From assembly GCA_013349615.1 (NCBI GenBank), contig DUZJ01000006.1, positions 1-64,000 of the forward strand: DNA of 64,000 nucleotides. The letters are read 5' to 3'. Position numbers and translations under genes: made by a program. The notes beneath the pieces were generated by a model. That model did not search any database, was not told where the DNA came from, and saw nothing but the letters and a program-made list of their open reading frames with translations. Each line of letters starts with the position of its first letter. The first letter of the stretch is position 1. Below, one piece after another: positions 1-10,383 of the stretch. The DNA comes from Planctomycetota bacterium. GTDB taxonomy: Bacteria > Planctomycetota > Phycisphaerae > Sedimentisphaerales > Anaerobacaceae.

Positions 1-1
1 A

Positions 2-97
2 GAGGGCTTCATAAATGCCTGCAAGCCTTATGGCATTAAGAACGTCGCCAGGACCGGAACAATCGCAATGCCCCGAGCGGCAAAAACAGAGCCATAG
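2..97 (+). CDS. ilvN: Acetolactate synthase small subunit, C-terminal fragment (cut by window edge)
   Basis: Frame 2 reads EGFINACKPYGIKNVARTGTIAMPRAAKTEP then TAG; resembles IlvN/IlvH C-termini (PYGI..x.RTG.IAM.R); ilvC lies downstream. Confidence 0.7.
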   Translation, partial: EGFINACKPYGIKNVARTGTIAMPRAAKTEP

Positions 98-580
98 CTC
101 ATACTGTGTCGGTTTTTGCACAATACGCACCAATATCTCCAGCAGAAGTAAATTTCTTGCCTAACGGGGGACTTTTAACCCGGATTTGCCGCAGATGAAG
201 CGTGATTTGCCATAAATGAAACGCCAGTTGTAGCATATTATTGATACCTGTGTTGTTAATGGAATCTGCCCGGATGGTCAATTTCAGGGTTTTTGGGGTC
301 GTTTAGGGGGTCGTTTAGCCGTCGCCGGCACGGCGACGAATATAGTTTGTTCCATTAGAAAAACAGTTATCATTAAGCGTGATATGTCGCAGATGAAGCA
401 GATTTTGCTTGTTTTAAGGCTCTTGATGTGTTATTATGAGACGAGCACGATGTAGCGGTGCCCTTTTTAGTGCGCCGCGATTGGAAAGGAGATAATGCTT
501 ATGAGATGACATATTGGTTTTTTCAGGATTGGTGCAATTCGTATTAAGAACAGAAACTATAATTTGAAAGGAACAAGAAA

Positions 581-1942
581 ATGAAAAAACAGTATTTGAC
601 AATTTGTATGGCTGGGTTAGTGTTGATCTCAACAGCATTTGCTGAACCTGTTGGTTTTGATAATTTACAAATAGCCTCCATTACTTATGGTACGGTTGCA
701 GATGAGGGGAACCCTCGATTAATGGCCGCTTATAACAACAAGATTTACTTCATTGTTTCAAATGATGGGAGTGCTACTCCATCAAAAGTGCGTTGCTATA
801 CCCCCTCGGATGGATGGTCGAATTCCGTAAATCATTCGATTATTGAAGAAACAACTGGAAAATTTGTAACGTTACGACAGATAAATAACTTACTTTACTT
901 CTCAGACAATCTTGGCAATGTGTACTCTTACAATGGAACTTCACTTACGGAGATGTCCGGGACACCTTTTACGGTGAGTGATTATGTTTCATCAATTGGG
1001 GAGTTCGATGGATTGATGTATTTTGGCACTTCTACAAGCAATATCTTTCGGTATGATGGATCCACTTATGAACGAGTTTATGAAGTTACCGAGGATAGGT
1101 CATCTATAATAGATATGGTTGCCTGGCAGAAAGATGGGTATCTTTATGTATCTGTCGGACCTCGCAAAGGTATATGTTGTCCGGCTACTGGTTATGTTAT
1201 AAGGTCAAACAGCGGAAATGCTGATTTTTGGGAAACAGTTCTTAGTGGAAATTATTATAGCATGCTTTTCATCCCAACTGCGGATTACCTTTATACTGCT
1301 GTTATGGATACGGCGTATTCACACAGCAGCACTGTTCGAAAAAGTAGCAACGGAACAGATTACCCAATTATCTATGGACCTGATGGTCAGTATAAGAGGG
1401 CTTGGGGATCACTTTATCACGAAGGATTAGCTTATTTTTTTGCAGATGATCGTATTAGTGGGCTTGGAGAAATAATTGTTGACGATAATGGATCTGTGAG
1501 TCGTACGATATATCAAAATTGGCAGATAACACAAGCTGTAGAATTAAATGGCGAAGTTTATGCTTTGGCGACAGATTCTAGTAATGCTCTTTCTCCTGCA
1601 AATGTGTATTTGATAACTACCGCCCCCGAATCCGCCACACTTTTGGTGCTAATTGATATTGAACCTGACACTCTCAACAAGAAAAGCCATGGCAAGTGGA
1701 TAACTGTATACATTACATTGCCCGATGGTTTTGATGTCGGAACAATCGACACTTCGAGCATTGCAATCACGTCGCTAATTGGTGAAACCTGTGATCCACA
1801 GTATACACAAGAAGCAGACCTCAGCTTTACGCCTCAAGTTGGTGATAGAGACGAGGATGGCATTTTGGACCTTACAGTGAAATTTGATCGTCAGGTGCTG
1901 CTGGCTAATCTATGCTTAGATGATGTTAGCATAACGATATAA
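581..1942 (+). CDS. Secreted beta-propeller-like hypothetical protein with C-terminal domain shared with the 48948-53141 protein; possibly truncated by TAA at 1940-1942
   Basis: Signal peptide MKKQYLTICMAGLVLISTAFA; repeated YFGTS/YNG propeller-like motifs; frame stays open after the stop to 2011 (GELTTGELFSGSDSIRIIDRGK). Confidence 0.75.
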   Translation: MKKQYLTICMAGLVLISTAFAEPVGFDNLQIASITYGTVADEGNPRLMAAYNNKIYFIVSNDGSATPSKVRCYTPSDGWSNSVNHSIIEETTGKFVTLRQINNLLYFSDNLGNVYSYNGTSLTEMSGTPFTVSDYVSSIGEFDGLMYFGTSTSNIFRYDGSTYERVYEVTEDRSSIIDMVAWQKDGYLYVSVGPRKGICCPATGYVIRSNSGNADFWETVLSGNYYSMLFIPTADYLYTAVMDTAYSHSSTVRKSSNGTDYPIIYGPDGQYKRAWGSLYHEGLAYFFADDRISGLGEIIVDDNGSVSRTIYQNWQITQAVELNGEVYALATDSSNALSPANVYLITTAPESATLLVLIDIEPDTLNKKSHGKWITVYITLPDGFDVGTIDTSSIAITSLIGETCDPQYTQEADLSFTPQVGDRDEDGILDLTVKFDRQVLLANLCLDDVSITI

Positions 1943-2842
1943 GGTGAATTGACAACAGGTGAGCTTTTCAGTGGAAGTGACAGCATACGAATAATTGACC
2001 GAGGAAAGTAAAACCAACGCCGTGTTTCTACAGACTGTAACGGAGCCGTGAGGACACTGATAATACTCACGGCTCTACTTTGTTGGTGGTCTGGCTTTAC
2101 AAAGGAAACACAGGGCAAAATAGCTTTGAGTGTTGGGTTTTTAAGTTTTGAGTGAAAAAAGCGAATTGTCGCCATTGCTGTCACAAGGTGACAATGTGTC
2201 GCAGCAATGCCAACGCGTTTATTAGCGTGAGGAGGTTTTATTTGCGCTCTTTTTTTATGCTCTTTCCCCGTTGAATCGGGGTTCGGATTCTATCCAGAGT
2301 TTCTCAAACTCAGAATGAGCGTAGATCCCGCACCAATTTTGTTTTTTAAATTTGGTGCGTGGACAATCTCCGAAATCCCTGTTCCATAAGCACTTGTCCG
2401 CCTCAGGCGGATCCCTCTTCCCCTGATGTCCGGCAACCTGATACTCTGATATCCTGATATCCACTTCCTGTTTCCCTGTTGCGCTGAAAGTCCGGCCCCT
2501 GAAAGTCCGGCCCCGGGACGGATTGGACGGAATAAACTTTTTTCTCTCAGCATCTAATAAAAGTCCAATATTTTTAATTATTTACTTTACATCTAACATT
2601 TCCTATCGTATAATATTTATCAAACTAATATGTTGAAATAGGCTAAAATGGTCAATAATCATTTATCAATATCGAAGATCCGGCCTTCCTTGGACGGACT
2701 GAATAGTAAATTAGGAAAACTTATAATAGCCACAGAAGCCGTAACCCCCCAAACCGCCTATTCAGCCCACACAGCCAAAAGGTTCTTGTGGTTCGCTCTA
2801 TCACTCTGTTCCTTTGTGCCTTTGTGCCTTAGTGGCATCTTT

Positions 2843-3080
2843 ACAACTGTAGAGGAGTCTCTACAAATCAGCCTTTTTATGCAAAACAAAGCCAATTTCC
2901 AAAAAGGCAAAATGAACGTAAGCCGAGTATCAACAAAGGATTGCGAAGATGAGACACTTGGTCAACGCGGGAAAAACAAACCCAATTCAAACCCAATACA
3001 AACCCAATCAAACCCAATTAAAGCCAATAAAATGCCAAAACAAAGCCAATACAAACCCAAACAAAGCCAATTTCAAAGGC
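2843..3080 (+). repeat. Copy 1 of a ~235 bp dispersed repeat ending in an AAACCCAATTC/AAAGCCAAT word-repeat tract
   Basis: Near-identical to 45924-46156: acaactgtagag...ctacaaatc...ttttatgcaaaacaaa(g/c)ccaatttccaaaaag..., then aaacccaattcaaacccaatacaaaccc. Confidence 0.85.
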
Positions 3081-3237
3081 AAAAAAAATGCTGCTCTCCA
3101 CCTTTATGCTGTGGGATATCTAAGGAAAAAATGATATTCTGTAACCTTATTAATAGGAAATATCAGTTTAATATAATTGCTGGGAAAATATCGAATAATA
3201 AAACAATTTGAAAAAACTGGATGAAAAGGGAAATATT

Positions 3238-4242
3238 ATGGCAGCAAAAATTTATTACGAAAAGGACGCCCCGATAGATGCGTTAAAGGGTAAAAAAGTA
3301 GCGGTTATCGGCTACGGCAGCCAGGGACACGCGCACAGCTTGAACCTGCGCGACAGCGGCATACAAGTGGCGGTGGCCGAGCTGCAAGGCACGGACAACT
3401 TCAAACTGGCGACCGAACACGGCTTCACGCCGTGCGATATAAAGCTGGCTTGTGACGGTGCGACGCTGATTATCGTAACCATCCCGGACGAAATGCAGGC
3501 AAAAATATACGCCGAGCAAATCGCCCCAAACCTGGTCGCCGGTCAGACACTCGGTTTTTGCCACGGCTTCAATATTCACTTTAAGTATATTGAGCCGCCT
3601 AAGGACGTGAATGTCGTGATGATTGCCCCGAAGGGGCCGGGGCACCTGGTTCGCAGTGAGTTTGAAAAAGGCGGCGGCGTGGCAAACCTGGTAGCCATCC
3701 AGCAGGATGCGACCGGCGACGCCAAACAAATTGCCCTCGCCTGGGCAAATGGAATCGGCGGAGCCCGGGCAGGCGTTATTGAAACCACATACAAAGAAGA
3801 GACCGAGACGGACCTTTTCGGCGAGCAGTGCGTCCTCTGCGGCGGCCTGACGGCACTTATCAAAGCCGGCTTTGAAACGCTGGTGGAAGCCGGATACCAG
3901 CCTGAGATAGCTTATTTCGAATGTATGCACGAAGTCAAGCTCATAGTTGACCTTATGTACCAGGGCGGGTTGAGCTATATGAGATACAGCATATCGAATA
4001 CCGCTGAGTACGGCGACCTGACCCGCGGGCCAAGGATTATCACAGAGCAAACAAAAGCCGAAATGAAGAAGATACTATCGGAGGTTACATCCGGCGAATT
4101 CGCCAAAGAATGGGTCAACGAATACCAATCCGGATTAAAGAACTTCAAGGAACTGTACGATAAAGACTATAACTGCCAGCTGGAAACAATTGGCAAAAAA
4201 CTGCGTAAAATGATGAAGTGGATAGACTCAAAGGAAATCTGA
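3238..4242 (+). CDS. ilvC: Ketol-acid reductoisomerase
   Basis: [49 protein letters not shown]; probable start at [12 protein letters not shown], not the ORF-track start. Confidence 0.97.
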   Translation: MAAKIYYEKDAPIDALKGKKVAVIGYGSQGHAHSLNLRDSGIQVAVAELQGTDNFKLATEHGFTPCDIKLACDGATLIIVTIPDEMQAKIYAEQIAPNLVAGQTLGFCHGFNIHFKYIEPPKDVNVVMIAPKGPGHLVRSEFEKGGGVANLVAIQQDATGDAKQIALAWANGIGGARAGVIETTYKEETETDLFGEQCVLCGGLTALIKAGFETLVEAGYQPEIAYFECMHEVKLIVDLMYQGGLSYMRYSISNTAEYGDLTRGPRIITEQTKAEMKKILSEVTSGEFAKEWVNEYQSGLKNFKELYDKDYNCQLETIGKKLRKMMKWIDSKEI

Positions 4243-4272
4243 CGGTTTGAGCGACTGCAATGGAGAACTCAA

Positions 4273-5031
4273 ATGCAAAACCAAAACTTAAAGCATAGAA
4301 TTCTCAATTTCGGATTGTGCCTGTTAGTTTTTGCCCTGTGCGGCTGTGCCGCTGTGGATTATGTTAAGCCCGAAGGGCCTCCATCTGATAATCAGCTCGC
4401 CCAGAGCTACTACAGGACAAGGCTTAACGTCAAAACCTCCGCCGATGTGCTGGCTATAATTCACATACCCCGGTATGAGCTGCTCAGTCAGAGCAAGAGC
4501 GTCGTCGCTTCCTCAGGACAGAAGAAAAAGGGCCATAAGATTTGGTTAAAAATGGTCGCCTTCAACGAAAATGACCCTACAGCAAAACGAAAGTACTTTT
4601 TTATTGTAGATGAAAAACCGAAAAGTTTCTGGGTTCAGCCCAAGCGCAGACTCAGATTTGACAGCAAAATGGCTTTGGAAGCGGAGGTCTTTGATGAGCC
4701 TTACGCAAACGAGAGTGCAAGGCGAATCGCAATACTAAGACAGGTTTTAACAAACGTCCGCAAAGATATAAGTGAGGTCGAAAAACAAGATAAAACAGTT
4801 AATGTCTGCGGGATGCTTATCAGCCAGACGCTGGAGACGATTTTGGTTAAACTGGACGCCTCGTCTGAGCTGGCATCAAGGCTAAACTCCCCAAAAGGTC
4901 TTGACTTCGACCATATCACCCTCGGGGCCGGCATCATTTGGATGAACATCGTCGCCGACATCGTAAATGTAAGAATCAGGGTGAACTCGTTTGTACGTAC
5001 CCTCGACGACCCATTCGCCATAGAGGATTAA
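4273..5031 (+). CDS. Putative lipoprotein of unknown function
   Basis: Hydrophobic N-terminus with lipobox-like FALCGCAA; long ORF. Confidence 0.6.
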   Translation: MQNQNLKHRILNFGLCLLVFALCGCAAVDYVKPEGPPSDNQLAQSYYRTRLNVKTSADVLAIIHIPRYELLSQSKSVVASSGQKKKGHKIWLKMVAFNENDPTAKRKYFFIVDEKPKSFWVQPKRRLRFDSKMALEAEVFDEPYANESARRIAILRQVLTNVRKDISEVEKQDKTVNVCGMLISQTLETILVKLDASSELASRLNSPKGLDFDHITLGAGIIWMNIVADIVNVRIRVNSFVRTLDDPFAIED

Positions 5032-5132
5032 CGCTCAAAAAATAAGAGTGGGTCTATAAGCCGAGTTCTGTACGCCGTCACAACTGACGGGCGGCGGCCA
5101 TTTATCTTGACCAACTGTTACCAGTTGGCTCC

Positions 5133-5238
5133 CCCGCACCTACTTTGAGATTCCAACGCAAATCCCCGCTTTTGTGCTTCGAACAACAATCAAGTTTCAT
5201 CTGTCGGGTCAACGTTAGCATCTCAAAGTAGGTGCGGG
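5133..5238. repeat. Hairpin insert C1 within rnpB (18 bp perfect arms)
   Basis: CCCGCACCTACTTTGAGA at 5133-5150 pairs with TCTCAAAGTAGGTGCGGG at 5221-5238. Confidence 0.9.
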
Positions 5239-5479
5239 AAGCGACCTACCTGCTGTTAATACCCGGGCCGAGTACCAGCTGCTTGGTCTTGCAGGCGGTG
5301 GGGTTTACCCTGCCGACACCGTCACCGGTGCCGCGGTGCGCTCTTACCGCACCATTTCACCTTTGCCTGTGTCCCGACGAATCGAGGCCATCGGCTGTGT
5401 CGTTTCTGTGGCACTTTCCCGCGAGTTGCCTCGGGTGGCCGTTAACCACCACCGTGCCCTGTCCTGCTCGGACTTTCCT

Positions 5480-5584
5480 CCCCGCACCTATTTGGTTCAT
5501 TGTCTGCAACCACAATTGCTGCGATATCTCTCACCTTTTTCCTCAGACACTCTTGGTTCGACATTAAGCCAAATAGGTGCGGGG
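5480..5584. repeat. Hairpin insert C2 at the P3 position of rnpB (16 bp perfect arms)
   Basis: CCCCGCACCTATTTGG at 5480-5495 pairs with CCAAATAGGTGCGGGG at 5569-5584; arm shares CCCGCACCTAyTT with C1. Confidence 0.9.
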
Positions 5585-5654
5585 CGACCGCCCGACCCAC
5601 TCTTTTAATTGACTATTGACTACGTATTATTATAGCAAAAGTTTGTTGTATTAT

Positions 5655-7264
5655 CTACTTTTGAATTTCGATATGTTTCTTGAAGTGCTCATCATCGGTA
5701 TTTGGGAAATCGCTTCTGAAGTGCACCCCTCGACTTTCCTGGCGATTCTCAGCCGCCTGGGCCATCAGCAGTGATACCGTCAACATATTCTGACATTCCC
5801 AGCCCTGTTGCGAATCAAAGATTTTGTCCATTACATAACGCTGCCAGAACGTGATAATCTCCTGTGCCTCGCTGAGCGGCTGTGCCGTTCGGGTGATGCC
5901 GACATTTCGCCACATAACAGCTCGCAGCGAGTTTCCAACGTCAGCGGTGTCCAGGCGACTGCGGTCTGAATGCGGGATTTGATATTTTATTAGTGGGTGC
6001 TTGATATGGGCCACACTTGCTTTTGTCTGCGGGCAGACGGATTGTCCCGCTGTTTTGCCGAATACCAGGCCCTCGAGCAGCGAGTTGCTGCCGAGTCGAT
6101 TTGCCCCGTGCAGACCGGTCGATGCTATCTCTCCACAGGCATAAAGATTTTCGATGCTCGTCCTGGCTGAGGTATCTGTTTTAACGCCGCCAATCATATA
6201 GTGAGCGCTCGGTCGCACGGGAATCAGGTCCCGGCTGACGTCTATGTCGAAACTCTCACACAACTCGAAAATATGCGGGAATCTTTTTGCAAAATGCTCT
6301 TTATCAAAGTGCCGAACATCCAGAAAAACATGCGTTGAGTTCGTCTTGAGCATATGGGCCAGGATGGCTCGGCTGACAATGTCACGCGGTGCAAGCTCCG
6401 CGGATTCGTGGTAGTCCTTCATAAAGCGCCGGCCTTCGTTGTCCAGCAGCACTGCGCCTTCACCGCGGAGTGTTTCGGTAATTAAGGCCTCGAGGCCCCT
6501 GCGATGTAAAGCGTAGTCGGGTGGAACTGCATAAACTCCATATCCTGCAATATGGCACCGGCCCGGTAAGCCATAGCAATGCCATCGCCGGTCGCAACTT
6601 CCGGGTTGGTCGTCTCGCGATAGAGCTGCCCTGCCCCCCCGGTTGCAAGGATTGTGTTTGCAGCCCAGATTATCTGGTCGGCGCCATGTGGACGGTGCTT
6701 ATCATAGCCGATTATCCCGACGCACTCATTGCCGTCGTTTGTCAGCAAATCGATGCTGTAGAAGTTCTCTATTATCCTTATATTCGAATTCTGCCTCACC
6801 TTTCTTATGAGCGCCTCTGCAATTATCCTCCCTGTTTCATCGCCGTGGGCGTGAGCGATACGAGGGAGTGAGTGGCCCCCTTCAAGCGTCGTGGCAATAC
6901 GGCCGTCGATTAAATCAAACTCAGTACCCCAGCTCAATAATTGCTCGATAAGCTCCGGCCCCTGGCGAACGACAAAGCTCACCACACCTTCGTCACTCAT
7001 GCCGCATCCGGTGTTAATTGTATCGGCTATGTGTAACTCAAATGTGTCTGCTTTATCAAGCACTGAAGCGATTCCCCCCTGGGCCTTCCAGGTATTGCTG
7101 TTCTCCAGAGTATCTTTGCAGACGATGATGACGTTGCACCGCTCGGCCGCCTCGATAGCAGCACGAAGACCTGCGATACCTGCTCCGATTACCAGGCAGT
7201 CGGCAAAGAGCTGGTGCGTTGAAATAGAGTCGATATTTACAAGATAACGCCTAAATTCCGGCAT
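5655..7264 (-). pseudogene. nadB: L-aspartate oxidase, split by a one-base frameshift near 6485-6492
   Basis: ORF 7264-6482 (GAGIAGLRAAIEAAERCNVIIVCKD...MEFMQFHPTTLYIAGASRP*) continues in another frame as ALITETLRGEGAVLLDNEGRRFMKDYHESAELAPRDIVSRAI. Confidence 0.9.
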
Positions 7265-7526
7265 AAAACTGCCTCTAAAACAGCGAAAAATGCAAAACTT
7301 TAAAAATGGCCGTTTTTAGTTTTTCACTCTACATTTTACGCTTTTATGATACCTGAAAATGCGGTTTTTGGAAAGGGGCACAAAAAAATTAAAAAAATAT
7401 GATTTCTCCGCTTGACAAATTGCCAATAATACCTTACACTGTATAGTATATTAAACTTTTCAGTATAAAGTATAGCATAGTAACGGGCCGGGAATGCCCC
7501 ATTGGGTTTTGTTAGGGAGATGAAAC

Positions 7527-7901
7527 ATGACGCGACTTAGTAAGCAGACGCTTGACGGCAACGTTGAGACGCTGATTTTAGCTGTTCTCAAGGCTGGGCC
7601 AAGCTATGGCTACGCCATCGTCAAAGAGTTGAACGAGCGGGCGGAGGGAATCCTGCAGCTCGGTGAGGGGACTATTTATCCGGTGCTATATCGGCTGGAA
7701 GAGAAGAAATTGATAGCTGCAAGGTGGCGTTTGGCCGAAAATGGCAGGCAGCGAAAATATTATCGTCTAATCTCCAAAGGCCACAAAGCCCTTGCCGCCA
7801 ACCGCCGGCAGTGGCAGATGCTCTCGGCCGCGATGGGCAAAGTCCTGGGTTCTGCAGAGAACCTTCTACCCAAACCTCAGGTAAAAGGAGCGACAATATG
7901 A
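7527..7901 (+). CDS. PadR family transcriptional regulator
   Basis: ILAVLKAGPSYGYAIVKELNERAEGILQLGEGTIYPVLYRLEEKKLI. Confidence 0.92.
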   Translation: MTRLSKQTLDGNVETLILAVLKAGPSYGYAIVKELNERAEGILQLGEGTIYPVLYRLEEKKLIAARWRLAENGRQRKYYRLISKGHKALAANRRQWQMLSAAMGKVLGSAENLLPKPQVKGATI

Positions 7902-8608
7902 GCCGGGCACTGCAAAAATATCTTGACCATGTTATGCTCTACGCCAATCGAAAGGAACAAGACGCGGCAAAAATCCGAGTTGAGCTTGAAGACCATTTGC
8001 GCCAAAAGATGGCCGACCTCCAGGCCCGGGGCCTGCCGGGCGAAGACGCCGTGTTTCAAGCAATTGAAGACCACGGCACCGCGCGGACCGTCGGCTATGG
8101 TCTAAGGAAGGGCTTTGCGCTGCTGGATGTCCGTACCCAGGGCACCGCTCGCGGATTTATCGCAATAGGACCAAGAGCGGTCGGAATAATTGCGTTCGGC
8201 AACGTTGCGGTGGGACTGTTCGCCTTCGGCAATTTCGCCTTCGGCGCTCTTGCCTTCGGATTTTTTGCCATAGCCGGCTTACTTTCATTAGGAGGTATTT
8301 CACTGGCTCCGCTCGGTGCCGCCGTGGGTTTGACGGCAGTGGGGAGGGGCGCCTACGGGATGATAGCATGCGGAGGACTAGCCGTTGGATTGAAGGTCCC
8401 CTGGGCCATTGACGGTGTAAGTTTCCTTAGCGGTGAAAACGGACTACAGTTCCTGCAGCACTTTCGAACCCGTGAAGGTACCGTTGCGCTCATTGCTTTA
8501 ACCTCGTGGCTCTTCCTTATATTTCCTATCATGAATGGGGTTATGTGCAGTATCAAAGAGAATGAGTATAAGAGAATCAAAAAAATTGATCCGAAACTGA
8601 TTGAATAA
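7898..8608 (+). CDS. Membrane protein, partner of the PadR regulator
   Basis: Start overlaps the padR stop (ATATGA); N-terminal HLRQKM.DLQARGLPGEDAVFQAIEDHG permease-prefix-like region, then Gly/Ala/Phe-rich TM repeats. Confidence 0.75.
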   Translation: MSRALQKYLDHVMLYANRKEQDAAKIRVELEDHLRQKMADLQARGLPGEDAVFQAIEDHGTARTVGYGLRKGFALLDVRTQGTARGFIAIGPRAVGIIAFGNVAVGLFAFGNFAFGALAFGFFAIAGLLSLGGISLAPLGAAVGLTAVGRGAYGMIACGGLAVGLKVPWAIDGVSFLSGENGLQFLQHFRTREGTVALIALTSWLFLIFPIMNGVMCSIKENEYKRIKKIDPKLIE

Positions 8609-8649
8609 AACACCGGTGAACCAGAACCGCAGATGGCCAAATAAAAAAG

Positions 8650-9390
8650 TCAGTTCTGCGCTAATTTCGTCCAGTCACAATCGAGCAGGGAGGGTATAAT
8701 CACTTCTCCCAGACTTCGTGCCTCGATATCTGCGGTCTCATCGAAAGGCACAATGCAAAGGACATTTACACCGCCGCATTGGGCTATCACCTGCCCGGCG
8801 GTTTCCTCGGCAACTGTTGCCTCGGTAGCATTGTAACCGTTGATGACTACGCCGGCGATTTTCAACTCTGCCGCACGGATGCAGTCAATCGTCATTAGTG
8901 TATGGTTTATCGTTCCCGCATTCAGGCGGGCGATTACCACCACAGGCAGACCGAATTCCACTGCCAAATCCAGCAGGTCAAATTCAGCCGTTAAAGGCAT
9001 CCGCACACCGCCTATGCCTTCGACGATAACTATGTCGGTACTTTCGCATATATCTTTGTAGGCAGACGCGATGCTGTCGAAACCTATCGGACGCCCTTCC
9101 TGAGCAGCACCTGCAATAGGCGCTGCCGGGGTAACGTAGCCGACAGGCGTAATTGTGGAAAGGGAGAAGTTGCTGTTTGCACAGGCAGCCAGGAAATCAG
9201 TGTCGCAGCTAACCATGCCTTCCCAGTCCCGGCGACATCCGGTCGCAATGGGTTTGAATACACCGACTTTTTGACCACTTCCGGTTAAGATTTTAGCAAT
9301 GGCGCCGGCTATGAGTGTTTTGCCCACACCAATATCAGTGCCGGCCATAAAAAGGCCGTTCTTTTTGGGTAAGTTCAAGTCAATCGGCAT
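8650..9390 (-). CDS. bioD: Dethiobiotin synthetase
   Basis: GLFMAGTDIGVGKTLIAGAIAKIL, VIVEGIGGVRMPL. Confidence 0.95.
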   Translation of the reverse strand: MPIDLNLPKKNGLFMAGTDIGVGKTLIAGAIAKILTGSGQKVGVFKPIATGCRRDWEGMVSCDTDFLAACANSNFSLSTITPVGYVTPAAPIAGAAQEGRPIGFDSIASAYKDICESTDIVIVEGIGGVRMPLTAEFDLLDLAVEFGLPVVVIARLNAGTINHTLMTIDCIRAAELKIAGVVINGYNATEATVAEETAGQVIAQCGGVNVLCIVPFDETADIEARSLGEVIIPSLLDCDWTKLAQN

Positions 9391-9582
9391 TTAGAGTTTT
9401 CTCAACAAAATCGCCTGATAACAGGCTCCCATACCAACAGTATTATAGCAGTTATAGCCGATTTGTCTACTATGGAGCAATAAACAGGCAGACTGTTGCA
9501 AAGAGGGTCCAAAACCGATAGATTGGCGAAGTTGTGAGATTGAGCTAATAATGAGGAAACTTAAATAAAGAAAGAATAGAGT

Positions 9583-10323
9583 ATGTTGGAACTGGATCCG
9601 GTTGGCTGGGTTGTAGTTGTATTATGTGCAACGATGGTGGGAGTTACAAAGACCGGCATTCCGGGTTTTGGAATCCTGGCAGTTCCTTTGATGGCTTCTG
9701 TCCTGCCCGCTCGAAGTTCGGTGGGAGTGCTGCTCGGTATTTTGATTTTGGCGGACTTGTTCGCCGCGGCCTACCATCGGCACAACGCTAAGTGGCGTCA
9801 TGTGCTCGGCCTGCTCCCGGCTGCTCTCGCGGGCATTGCAGCAGGCTACTTCGGCTTGAAGGCGGTCGACGATGAGCTGCTTAAACCGATTATTGGTGGC
9901 ATTGTTCTTGTTATGTTGGGCATCAATTACTGGCGCACAAGGATTAAAGGCAAAGATGCGCCGATTCCAAGCCAATGGTGGTTTGCGGTTGTGTTCGGAT
10001 TTTTAGCCGGGGTCACCACGATGATGGCAAATGCCGCCGGGCCGATAATGATTATGTATCTGTTGGCTATGCAGTTGCCCAAAGTCGAATTTGTAGGGAC
10101 CAGGGCGTGGTTCTTCTTCGTTGTCAACTGGCTCAAGGTACCTTTCAGCGCGAATCTGAATTTGATGACTTTGGAGTCTGTGAAACTTGATTTAATGATG
10201 CTGCCGTTTATTGCGGCCGGCGCCGTGATAGGGATATTTTTTCTCAAAAGAATCCCACAAAAAGCATTTACAACCATTGTACAGTTTTTAGCCGCTGCCG
10301 CCGCTATCAAACTTTTGTTCTAA
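9583..10323 (+). CDS. TauE/SafE-family membrane transporter
   Basis: GVTKTGIPGFGILAVPLMA, GFLAGVTTMMANAAGPIMIMYLLAM; multiple TM segments. Confidence 0.85.
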   Translation: MLELDPVGWVVVVLCATMVGVTKTGIPGFGILAVPLMASVLPARSSVGVLLGILILADLFAAAYHRHNAKWRHVLGLLPAALAGIAAGYFGLKAVDDELLKPIIGGIVLVMLGINYWRTRIKGKDAPIPSQWWFAVVFGFLAGVTTMMANAAGPIMIMYLLAMQLPKVEFVGTRAWFFFVVNWLKVPFSANLNLMTLESVKLDLMMLPFIAAGAVIGIFFLKRIPQKAFTTIVQFLAAAAAIKLLF

Positions 10324-10383
10324 ATGCAGGCCTTCTTAGAAAGCAAAATTAGTTTGCAAAAAAGCGATTAAAAAGCGATTATT

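Larger units (their letters stand above)
5046..5603 (-). ncRNA. rnpB: RNase P RNA (bacterial type A) with two long inserted hairpins
   Basis: Reverse complement has GAGTGGGTCGGGCGGTCGCC (5'), GGAGGAAAGTCCGAGC, GGTGAAATGGTGCGGTAAGAGCGCACCGC, GGGTAAACCCCACC...CAAG, and ACAGAACTCGGCTTATAGACCCACTC (3', closing P1). Confidence 0.96.

Noticed and set aside
2980-3080. CRISPR array
   Set aside because: The AAACCCAATTC words are short, irregular and lack unique spacers of constant length; no cas genes in the window.
2648-3211. 187 aa ORF upstream of ilvC
   Set aside because: Composed mostly of the 235 bp repeat and its word tract; no independent coding support.
3283-4050. 255 aa minus-strand ORF
   Set aside because: Antisense shadow of ilvC.
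5232-5608. ORFs of 111 aa and 90 aa on the plus strand
   Set aside because: They overlap rnpB on the opposite strand and have no protein-like motifs.
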